The translations under genes and the position numbers were made by a program. 64,000 nt of DNA, taken from assembly GCA_036874045.1 (NCBI GenBank), contig CM072335.1:20777501-20841500 (forward strand), given 5' to 3'. The first letter of the stretch is position 1. Every line of letters starts with the position of its first letter. Positions 1 through 9,800 of the stretch are shown in pieces. This DNA is from Cymodocea nodosa. Taxonomy: Eukaryota; Streptophyta; Magnoliopsida; Alismatales; Cymodoceaceae. Below the pieces are notes generated by a model that saw only the letters and a list, made by a program, of their open reading frames with translations, had not been told where the DNA came from and made no database searches.

Positions 1-944
1 TAATATATAAAAAAAAGATATTCACAGTGGTGTCTTATTCAAGGAATCTCGAATGCTACAAGTGAATGTTGTGTCTCAATGTTAAGATAGAGCAGATGAT
101 TCATGGTGATAGAGTCATGGAATCATGTATCAATCGATATCAATGAAATTTCATGGATATAAATCTGTTTCCTAGCTAACTGATCTGATCAACCTAGCTT
201 ATCAGTATCTGTCAGGTTTCACAGAGATTTTCAGTTTGTATCAGCAAACTTTTGATGATTTGGGGCTGTATTGGTGAAATTTTGATGATCCAGTTGAAAG
301 CTTTCTTCAACCTGATTACTTGTTTTAACTCTCCCCCTTACACCTCATCCCATTGGATCTGCACAAGCTTTTTTCCTCTGGATCTTGTCCAAATCTATCT
401 TATCTTGTTTGAATGTTTGAAAGCTCTCTAAAGCTTCATTTTGTGAAGTTTTTAGTATGTATGTTTGTTATTTCCCTTGTTCAAGTTCCTGTTCGAAGGG
501 TTTTTATATATTTGTGCAAAAGTTTGTTATAATATTCAGATTTTGTTCTCATTCTCTTTGATTTCCCTTGTTGATTTAATCTTATATTCTGATTTTATCT
601 TTGATTTATAGATTTTTAAGTTATGATATATGCTGGAATTTTCATTTTAGTTATACACTTATATTTTGATTTTAATGTTCATATTGATCAAACTATTAAT
701 TCCATTTAATTGATGTGTTCTTTAAGGATAAAAAATGTTGAGTTCTACATTGTTTTCTCTACATGTGAACATTGATATGTGTTATTTACAGCAATTTAAT
801 TATTAAAAAATGACTAAAAATTAAAATTAATTAGTTGTTTGTGTATCATGCCTTTAATTTTTCCTAAAGTGTTAAATTTTTAATGAAGTTAAAAATAAGG
901 TATATTAGGAATTATATGATAATTTGACATAAAACTTGGAGAAT
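1..944. other. AT-rich intronic sequence without a recognisable gene
   Basis: I see no coding exon, RNA gene or intact mobile element here. The sequence is AT-rich with short T and A runs. By position it should lie inside the TAF5 intron that ends at 14,201, because the TAF5 exon there begins in mid-protein and no upstream TAF5 exon is visible anywhere before it. Confidence 0.5.
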
Positions 945-2390
945 AGAATATATAAGTTGGTTAAAGTTTGAGAAAGAAAACCTAAAGATTTAGTCAAGTG
1001 AAGTGTATTAAAGACATGGATGGTAGAGTTTTGGTAAAAGAAAATGAAATAAAAGATAGGTGGTGTAGGTACTTTAGTAAACCTTTTGATGAATCTGCTA
1101 TAGGAAACTCTTACATGCAAAATTTAGGTACTAGTATAAAGAATATAAACTATAGTTATTTTAGAAGAATTAGTAGTTTGGAAGTGGAAGAAACTATTAA
1201 AAAATGAAATGTGTGAAAACTATTGGACTAGATGGTATTCTTGTTTAAGTATAGAAGTGTATAGGTGAAGTAGAGATTAAGTGGTTAATTAAACTTTTTA
1301 ATATAATTATAAAGAAAAAATGTTACATGAATAGAGAAAAAGTTCTTTAATGTCTATATTTATGAATAAGGGAGTCATTTAAAATTGCAATAATTATTGC
1401 AGTATTAAGTTAATGTGTCATAGCATGAAACTATAAGATAAGGTAATTGAATAAAGACTAGGACTTGCAACTAAATTAAAAAAAAATCAATTTGAGTTTA
1501 TACCAGATAGGTCAACAATAAAAGTTATTCACTTGGACAATTAAAAGAAAATTTTAGAGTTATGAAAAAGGACCTTTATATAGTTTTCATTAATTTAGAA
1601 ACAACTTATAATGGAGTACCTAAGAATTTATTATGGTGGGTTTTAAAAAGAAAGTATCCAAAGGATATATTGATGTTATAAAAGACATGTTTGAAAGAGT
1701 GATTACTATTGTTAAAACTATGGAAGGAGAAAATAAGAAATTTCCAATAGGCATAAATTTATACCAGTGGTCTTCTTTAAATTCATATATGTTTGTCTTG
1801 GTTATGGATGAATAACTAAGGGAATTCAAGGAGAAATACCTTTATGTATGTTATTTTTTATGAAGGTAAGGAATTAGTTTTAAATTAGAATTTTGGAGAG
1901 ACTTTGAAGTCCAAAGGATTTACATTGAGTAGGTCAAAAATTGAATATATTGAATGCAGTTCAATGATAATAGAAATGAGATGAAAGAATATACTTAGAT
2001 GGTTACAAGATTCATAAAAGTAAAATTTTTAAATAATTAGGATCTATATTAAGTAGCAATGGTGAAATTATAGAAGATGTTCCTCATAAGATTAAATTAG
2101 GATAGATATGTGAAGAAATATTTTTGGAGTGTTGTATGATAGGAGGATGTCATTAAAATTAAAAGAAAAATTCTATAAAATTGTCATTTGCCTAGTTATA
2201 TTTTATGACTTAGAATATTAGATTGTAAAGTATGAGTATATGCAAAAAGTTAGTATTACTAAAATGTGTATGCTTAAATGAATGAATGGTAATACTATAA
2301 AGGATAGGTTAAAAAACGATTTTATTAGAAATAGAGTAGAAATTACAACAATTGAGGATGAGAGAAAATTAGCTTAGGTGATTTGGTCAT
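945..2390 (+). mobile_element. 5'-truncated RTE-type LINE, reverse transcriptase pseudogene
   Basis: Translation of the + strand in drifting frames gives the reverse transcriptase core of plant RTE-like non-LTR retrotransposons. The start reads like the linker after the endonuclease (VKCIKDMDGRVLVKENEIKDR at 995-1060). It is followed by an EVEETIKK segment near 1,185, an NCNNY..IKLM segment near 1,390, a YIDVIKDMFERVITIV block at 1,660-1,720 and an FPIGINLYQ..LVMDE block at 1,740-1,815. The tail retains EDERK near 2,350. The endonuclease domain is absent, as expected of a 5'-truncated LINE copy. The stretch that should hold the catalytic FADD motif (about 1,840-1,880) is lost or scrambled, and many stops and frameshifts interrupt the frame, so it is a dead copy. 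It lies in sense orientation in the inferred TAF5 intron. Confidence 0.8.
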
Positions 2391-2639
2391 ATCCTCCAAT
2401 AGGCTCTCAATTTTGGCCCTATTGCTAAGCAACTTGTTCCTATGCAAGGTTTTGAGGCCTTCTTTGTGGTAGAGGTTGCCTAAGATCTTGACATTTTGTC
2501 ATGCCTCTTGTTGCCTCCTTTATTGCTCTCCAAAATTCAAGATATTAAGAGTTGGCTGTTAGCAAGATTAGTTTCAATGCAAGGTGCAATCAAGGTGAAT
2601 GTAGGATACAACATTTGATAGAGAGTGTTGGGTATGAGA

Positions 2640-5150
2640 TCAGATAACCTTCCTTAATGTAATAAGAAGATCATCCTAAGATGATAAGCAGAGAGAAGTG
2701 GATAAGGAGTCAAACTCACTATCAAGAATAGAGGATGACTTAGAAGTAGTAGTAGGAGCCTGCGGTCAACGCCTATATACCTGTAAAAGTATTTTCAAAA
2801 GATGTGGCATAGAACTCTAATCACAAACAACCTTTACAAGATGCAAAGGGGATGAGGAAGGTTGATCCTTTAATATAAGAGGAGAGAGATCCACTCCACT
2901 TTCAAAATAAGATTTAGACTCAAAAAATGTAACATTGCTAAAGGTAAAATATTTTCGAATAGGGGGATGATAAAAGCCCTTTTTGAGTGCGAGAGTAGCC
3001 AATAAAATGACATTTAGTAGCACGAGCAGATAATTTATCAATATTAGGAATAAGATCTTGAATAAAAGTAGTGCATTAAAACACCTTAAGAGCGATAGGA
3101 AATAATTCTCCTTTAGGATAAAGGTGATAAAAGGAATAATTCATTCTATAGGTGTAGATGACATGTGATTTATCAAGTAAACAATAGTAAAAATAACATC
3201 GAACCACAAAAACCTAGGAACATGCATTTGCAACATAAGAGTGCAAACAATGTTAAGAATATGACAATGTTTGCGTATCACAACACCATTTTGTTGTGAT
3301 GTATAAGGACAAATGGTCTAATAGATAATACCAAGAGATGAACAAGTAGGTTGAAAATCTATTTGCATAAATTCCAAAATGTTATTAGTGTGTAAGATTT
3401 TTGGATATATAGAAAATTGTTTTTTATTTTAGCAAGAAAGTTTTTAATAAAGACACTATAATGATCTTTTAACAAATAAATCTAAGTTACACGAGAATAG
3501 TCATCAACAAACACAACATAATATTTGTGATCAAAAATAGATGCAACTTTATTAGGACCCTAGATGTTGTAGTGAACAAGATCAAATAGATGATTAGACA
3601 GTACAAAACATAACTTCTTAAAAGTAGCATGGGTGTGCTTTTCAAGTTGATAAGACTCACAATCAAAATGAGAGATAGAGACCTAGGGAATGGTTTGATG
3701 AAACTTTTCCTAAGATAGATGATCAAGATGATAGTGCCACAAGACAAAGGAATTTGTGTTAGACATACATCCAATGAAATCATGAGGTATATAGTCACAA
3801 ACCAATAGGTATGTGCTAGACGATTATGGCCTATGACTCAAATTAATCTTCCATCCTATTTACAAGTCCTAAAAGGTAACATGAAAAGGAAAGATGGTAG
3901 CTGAGCATTATAATTGAATAGTAATAGTATTGATGGATAATATGTTAAAGAAAAAATTAAGAATATGAAGAACATCATTTAGTCTTTATCTAAGAAGAGA
4001 CTTGAATGCCCCTTTTATCAAACATAGAGCATGAATGACTGTTAGCTATAGTTATAGAGGTCTTGTCATTAACAGTGGATAAATGGTTAAACAAAGTAGA
4101 ATTACTTGAGATGTGTAAGGATGCTTTAGAGTTTATTATTCAGGGATCACTATCAAATGCAATCAAGGCAGTACTTGTACCTAGAAGAGAAGAGGGTGTT
4201 TTGGTACTCATTATTGTGGAATTTTGCCTTTGTAGTTAAAAGGAAATGTTCATAATCTGCTTGTGAAATAATGATAATAGGTTCCGTCTATAGACTAACA
4301 TTAGCTTGTTGAGGAGGTCTAAAAGGTGAGAATTTGTCTCAACATTTCTTTGATCTCTATCCAAATTTACCACAACATTGACATTTTAGACATTGGCGAT
4401 CATTATGTCCTCTTGTGCCACGTACATGCCTATGGTCACTAAAGGCAATCAAAGTAGACTTATCTATAATTGTTGCAATTGATGTTGAAGATGTAAAGTG
4501 GAGACACACATCACTTTGACAAAGGTCCCAGCTAAATTCAACATCATATCAACTTTTAAAATGTGTTTACAAATCTTAGATGCAACGTCAAGGTTAATAC
4601 TAGCAAGATAGAGGATAACTACAAGTTCCTTTATCTTTGAATAGGTTGTTATGCTCTTGATGTGTTTTGTCTCCTTACCTGATTTGAAACAAATCTTCGT
4701 AAACCTGAAAGATCTTAGAAATATTTTTGTAATGACCATAAGTTTGATGCAAACTATCTCACATTTCTTTGGAAGTTTTCATCATGGAAACCCTATGGTC
4801 CACATGAGGCTCTATACTCATTAGCATCTAGGAGCTAATAGTAACATCATCAATGTACCAATCCTTGTACTTAGCATTTTTGGTATCAAGTGGAGGAAGA
4901 ACAAGATAACGTTCTTGATGGTAGGCAACTATGACTCTCTCGAAACTTTGAGCCTAAAGCAAATAATTTGATCCATTTAACTTCTTGGATATACTAGGAA
5001 AACTCTTGATAAGCAGGTCACTTCTACGGTTTCTAGAAGATGAGGTTATAGGTCATAAGCACAATTGTTGTTCAATAACTTTTTAAAGGCTACCAAACGT
5101 TTAAGCTTCCATGGTATTACTCTAGTGAAAGGAAGACAAATGTGCCTAAT
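2640..5150 (-). mobile_element. Ty1/copia fossil, gag to integrase part only
   Basis: The minus strand carries copia-type coding remnants. Gag-like sequence lies at about 4,460-5,050 (for example 4,464-4,739). Integrase sequence lies at about 3,480-3,800, and the characteristic integrase C-terminal stretch (PPIRKYFTFSNVTFFES) at about 2,900-2,970. The reverse transcriptase and RNase H part that should follow to the left is not present; the element stops near 2,640 against unrelated sequence. No LTR is recognisable. The copy is old and heavily broken. It lies antisense to TAF5 within the upstream intron. Confidence 0.75.
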
Positions 5151-5479
5151 GGTGTGATTTTAGTCAATGGCACAAATAGGGACAATGATGTTGAGAAATC
5201 AACTTAGCATTAGGAAATCAAGATAGAGCCATCCATACATGACGAACATAGTCACATGCAACGAATGTGATGACCACTACCCATGACCAATGATGATGAT
5301 GGGAGGTTGCTTGTGACTTACAACAATGGATGGAGATTGCTCGTGACTATGACTAGTAGACGAACATTGTACACGACTGGTGGATGTGAACCCTTGTGGT
5401 TGACGGAGGAAGATGGAAGAAGGTTGATGACCAAGATTAGCAATCACCAATCTTCACAATGAGAGGGAGATTAACTCAT
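5151..5479. other. Non-coding repeat-derived sequence
   Basis: No gene is seen. The stretch carries repeated GTGACTA/ATGACCA-like words and may be the leader region of the adjacent copia fossil, which would place it between a lost 5' LTR and gag. That is inference from position only. Confidence 0.3.
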
Positions 5480-5965
5480 CATAATGAGGTTATGGGATTC
5501 TGATAGACGGTATTAGAATTTGATAAATGATTGAAGAAGAGGTCAATGCCTATTAAGGAAGGAAAAATTAATATCAATTTAAGGATTTTGATGAACTACA
5601 TTGACATTCAATAGAGGATTGAAGAAGAGGTTTGTGCTTGTTAAGAGAGGCAAAATGAGCATTAGTTAGGAGATTCTAATGGGCTATATTGGAATCTGAT
5701 GGTGAACTAAAGAAAATGCCAATGCTTATTAAGGGAAGCAAAATCAGTATTAGTCTAGGGATATTGATGGACAACGTTGAAATCCGATGGAGGACTAAAG
5801 AAGAGGTTGGTACCCATTAAGGGAGAAAATTAGTACCAGTCTAGGGATTTTGATGGGCTGCTGCATCAGAATCTAATAGAGGACTGAAGTATCGACAATT
5901 GTTTTGGCCAATTGGAATTTGATGTGCTTCATTGAAATTCCAATAACTATACGATGAGTGAAACT
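5480..5965. repeat. Tandem array of about 88-bp units, left block
   Basis: The landmark GA(A/C)TRAAGAAGAGG recurs near 5,533, 5,621, 5,709, 5,797 and 5,885, a spacing of 88 bp. Each unit also contains TTAAGGGAGGCAAAAT, GTACTAGTCTAGGGAT and a hairpin-like pair, roughly ATTCTGAT, spacer, ATCAGAAT. About five diverged copies are present. A second block of the same family lies at 9,190-9,680. The repeats are non-coding and probably belong to the non-coding part of an LTR retrotransposon. Confidence 0.85.
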
Positions 5966-6823
5966 TACTTAAGAGTGTTGATAACTTATTCAATGGTAAG
6001 GGGGATCAATAGAATGCCCCTCTTTAGGTAAAGTTGGATGCTCAATCAAGGGGTAAGTTGAAGTTCCAGGGTATGAAAGACACCCTACTTGAATAAATTA
6101 CATTAACAATGTGGCAAACTTTAGGGATGTCAAGCTTGATGGTCTAGTATATGATCAAAATTTCAATACTTGTTGGATCAAAATCTGATAGGTTGGGTGA
6201 GCTAGCCTTTAAAAGGTCCCCTGGTTCTTGAATGGATTCCAGTATTCTCACCATCGAAGTCCTTAGTCACCTGGTTGCATGCCTTCTACTTCATTTATTT
6301 GGTATTGTTGTGATTAAGCAAGATGAATTTCTAGGGTGAGCTCTCCTTTTCACATTAGTTCAAAAGGCAACAAATGGAGAATCCTCAATGGCCAGAGATG
6401 GTCGTAGTTAGTGTTCTCCCCATTCTTTAGGTGGTTTTCAATTGTTTTATATGAATAGAGATCTTTACTTGTCACCTTTTTTTGTGTTGGAAGACTTGTC
6501 AGTGCTGATAGAGTATGCCAACTACCTGTGGATTCATGGTTTTGATCGGAAGACCTCCTAGAGGCTTCGAACCTTTGGGAGTGGTGTAAGGAGGTAGTGG
6601 AGTATGAGGAAGTAGCTAGGTGGACTTATATGGTGAGAGTAGCAATTTTCGAGAGAGATGAAGCAACTTTGTCATTGGAGAGAACTACTACAGCCCCTAG
6701 ATAGGAGGTGTTGATTTCTCCTAAAGTCAGGAGCTTGCATCCACCTAAAGTGGTTGGTCCTAGTTAAGTGCTAGTCGAAGGCAATCATTGGAGGATGACC
6801 AAGACTTTAACTAGAAGCTTAAA
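5966..6823. other. Repeat-derived sequence between tandem array and ORF
   Basis: No intact gene is visible. Fragments of the + strand near 6,480-6,720 translate to short stretches that look like part of the same decayed reading frame as the ORF at 6,824-7,213, suggesting a longer decayed transposon-encoded protein. The family is not recognised with confidence. Confidence 0.35.
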
Positions 6824-7213
6824 TTGTCCTGCAAAATTGAGAAACTCATTGTAGAAGCACCTTCAGAAGTTACAATAGAAGGGGAAATTGCTCAAACCCC
6901 TTTAGAAGTAGTGGTGGAGGATTCTCCACTTGGGATCTTGGAAGCATCTCCTCCAAGATCCGTTATGGACACTATGGAGGGGATTGAAGAGCCCCTTCCA
7001 CAAAGGCATGATGGGGAGAATACCCTTGCTGTTGTTGCTACTCTTGAGGCATCTGATGTACTTGTTAATGGAGCAGCTAACAGAGGACTTAGCTTCAAAA
7101 GTGAAGAAGCTAGGATGAAGTTTGAAAAGCAGTTTAAGAATAAGAAAATTGTTTATAGTGGGCCCATTGACTTTTCTAACATGGTAGAAGTGAAATCCCT
7201 CTTTGAATCTTGA
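6824..7213 (+). pseudogene. 129-codon ORF, probably a transposon-encoded protein fragment
   Basis: This is the longest clean reading frame of the 5-9.7 kb repeat block. The N-terminal 80 residues are acidic and low in complexity (Glu, Val, Pro rich). The C-terminal 45 residues (FKSEEARMKFEKQFKNKK, then an IVYSGPIDFSNMVEVKSLFES stretch) resemble, from memory, the start of the 'putative plant transposon protein' domain found in many plant repeat proteins. Similar but broken coding continues downstream to about 7,370. It is flanked by 88-bp tandem repeats and hairpin repeats, so a transposon origin is likely. No start context, promoter or intron structure supports a host gene. The family assignment is tentative. 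Confidence 0.35.
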
Positions 7214-7984
7214 GGCTTACTTTGTTTGTCAGGGGCTTTCTCAGGAGAGAGATGATAGTAGATCTTCCTCTCTGAGTTCTATTCTAATCTAACTGTTGAT
7301 GAGGGTTGTATTAACACCTTTATTTAGTGTAAAATCCTCGTGCTTGGTGATACTCTATTGAATGGAGCATTGGGATTGATGTATTTACTCTTCTAAAGAC
7401 AGAATGTTGTAGAAATAAATGAAGTAGTTGCTTAAGACTTCACAAATACAAAAAAACCATTGAAAGTAAAAGAGCTACATCTTATTGTAAGTATGGTACA
7501 ATTGATCTTGAACAACACAATCCTCTCCAAGAGAGGACATTGAGATGAGCTGAACATCCTTACATACCTTTTAGTATATGCAGTGTTAAAAACCTTGCAA
7601 GTGAATTAAGTTTATGCCTTTCTACATCAATTGTGAAGTGTACTAGAGAAATATAGGTACTCCCCCAAGCAGTTGTTGTTTGGAGATGCTCTTCAAGAAT
7701 TGGCTACTCGTCTCTCCATCAACTTTGGTGAGTGATGGAAGATATTTGTACCCATGCGCTCAATCACTTGCATGGACTTCAATAGGTTTTAGAAACAACC
7801 AACTTCAGTATGTTTGACCAATCTCCTATAAGAAGAACGTGGTAAAAGGCTACATATCTTAAAGGGTGAATATTCGAAGGGTTGTAGAGTTGCTGTTGTT
7901 AGAGGTGTCCTGCTAGGGGAGCTACCACGAAGGATGAGTTCCAAGACCACCTGAGCTGGCAATTAACTGTGTGGTGGCCTCCTA
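7214..7984. other. Repeat-derived non-coding sequence
   Basis: Traces of the reading frame from 6,824-7,213 continue to about 7,370; beyond that I see no gene, RNA or boundary. The sequence leads into the hairpin array at 7,985. Confidence 0.35.
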
Positions 7985-8540
7985 TTGGCAATCACTTAGA
8001 GGATTCACCAAGTGCTAAAGGGTTGTTGCCTTGTTATAACTCTATTGGAGGTCACTTGGAGGCTTGACCAAGAGCCTGAGAGAGTAAACAACTACAGAAT
8101 TAGTGTTGACTTGTTAGAGTCTTTGGAGGATCCACCAAAGAACTGAGGTTCTAGTTGATTTAATTCCTAGAGCTGTCCTAATGAAGTAATTTGGAAGATT
8201 CACCAAGTGTAATGGGATGGTGCCATAGGCATAATGGGGTTGTTCATAGGCTTCAAGCAATTGAGTTCTTGCATGTTGTCTATCTTGCCAACCTGTTGAG
8301 GTTACTTAAAGGATTCATTAAGTAACATAGGGTTGGAGGCTACTTGGTTGCATAAGCAGTTGTTGATTTGATAGAGCTACTTGGAGGATTCACCAAGTGA
8401 CTGAGATCATGACTATTGGTCGTTCTAAGGGTGACCTGTTAGAGCAGCTAGGAGGATTCACTTAACTGTCGAGGTCTATTGGTTGTTGGTTGGTGGTAGC
8501 TTGTAGCAGTTACCCAAAAGATGCATTAGGTGACTCAAGG
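7985..8540. repeat. Array of hairpin units with core CACTTGG-AGGATTCA-CCAAGTG
   Basis: A short inverted repeat recurs at about 7,993, 8,053, 8,119, 8,187, 8,301, 8,378, 8,446 and 8,509, usually 60-77 bp apart. The best unit is at 8,378-8,399 (CTTGG, AGGATTCA loop, CCAAG). At 8,301-8,326 both arms have changed together: GTTACTT pairs with AAGTAAC, keeping the hairpin. Outside the hairpins the units share words such as GAGGT and TTGGTTG. I interpret this as a palindromic repeat-box array of a retrotransposon non-coding region. No protein is encoded. Confidence 0.7.
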
Positions 8541-9189
8541 TTAAAGGAAAATAGCAGTGTTAGCTACTAGATGAGGGACAGCTTGATAGGAAGCCTCTTT
8601 AGAGGATACACCAGTGGCTAGAGCTTCAAAGGCTTCACTATGGTAGCTGAGTAATTTGTGAAGAGTGGATGGATTCCGATAAGTTTATCATCAGAATCTG
8701 ATTATAAAACGAAAATCTGATAGTCCTATTATTGGATTCCAGTGTCTCTGGATCAGAATATCAGTGAGTTCATCCTTGGATTTCGATGGGCTTGTGATTG
8801 GTTCACCTACTTGACTAGATTGTAGGGTACCTGTATAAAATAACCATTCAAGTAAATTGTTAGCAACTGAGGGAGAGGAGTTTCCCCTCCCTTAAGGTTA
8901 AAACATTGCATAGAGCTCAACTATAAGAGATGAAATGTAGTACTAGATCAAGAATGCATGGTATGCTACATGCAAATGGGATCTACAGTGGCCTAAGTGT
9001 GTTGTACTAGCTTCCTTTACCTTTTTCCTATTAGAACTGCAAGTTTAAGGGGGCAATAAGAAGCTTATCCCTTACCTTGATTGGATTGGGTTGTGGAGGG
9101 AGTTGTAGAGTTGTAAGATACATTGGTTGATCAAGTGGTTTACTGTTAAAGATGGCTAAGCCTATAGTTGAGTTAGCTATTGTAAGCTG
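8541..9189. other. Non-coding repeat-derived sequence
   Basis: No gene is seen. Isolated ATCAGAAT/ATTCTGAT words at 8,685-8,790 show relationship to the 88-bp repeat family on either side. A purine-rich AAGGGGGCAATAAG at about 9,049 could be a polypurine tract of the same unidentified element. Confidence 0.35.
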
Positions 9190-9680
9190 TTCAAGCTGTG
9201 GGAGTTGGGTGACATTGGAATCTGATGGAGGATTGAAGAAGAGGCCAATATTTGTTAAGGGAGGCAAAATTGGCACCATTCTACAGATTCTGATGGGTTG
9301 TATCAAAATCCAATGGAAGATTGAAGAAGAGGTTGGTGCCTGTTAAGGGAGATAAAGCTAATACTTGGCTAGGGATTTTGATGGGCTTCATAGGAATTTA
9401 ATGGACTAAAGAAGAGGCTGATGTATGTTAAGGGAGGCAAAAAAGTACTAGTTTAGGAATTTTGATATCTGATGGAGAATTGAAGAAGAGGTCAGTGCTT
9501 GTTAAGAGAAGCAAAACAACACTAATTTGAAGATTTCAATGGGCTGCATCAGAGTAGAAGATTGAAGAGAATGTCAATGCCTATTAAGGGAGGCAAAATT
9601 AGTACTAGTTTAGGGATTTTGATAGGGAGGTAAAATCAATACTAGACTAGGGATTCTGATGGGCTTAGTTGAAAACAAGC
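9190..9680. repeat. Tandem array of about 88-bp units, right block
   Basis: This is the same family as 5,480-5,965. The GAAGAAGAGG landmark recurs near 9,235, 9,323, 9,408, 9,482 and 9,564, with a final partial unit. Spacings are 88, 85, 74 and 82 bp because of small deletions. The arms ATTCTGAT and ATCAAAAT flank a short spacer in the second unit. The array ends where the LTR of the copia element at 9,690 begins, so that element may have inserted into or beside the array. Confidence 0.85.
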
Positions 9681-9689
9681 CGCTGCTGG

Positions 9690-9800
9690 TGAAGAAGAAG
9701 AAGAAGAAGAAGAATTTATTATATGTAAAAAAGGGAACATACATACATATATAAAGGGAGGATATAAACGGATCTTACATCTAATATCCAACATCTAACA
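9690..9800 (-). repeat. 3' LTR of antisense copia element
   Basis: On the + strand it starts TGAAGAAG and ends CATCTAACA. The next bases, CTCCCCCTTAAGCT, are the complement of a copia polypurine tract. It contains a (GAA)8 run at 9,691-9,714 and resembles the right LTR in overall layout (TACATCT near the end, TATGT in the middle) but has diverged strongly. Confidence 0.65.

Noticed and set aside
4464-4739. Possible small host protein on the minus strand
   Set aside because: The residues fit the gag region of the copia fossil to its left and have the same orientation.
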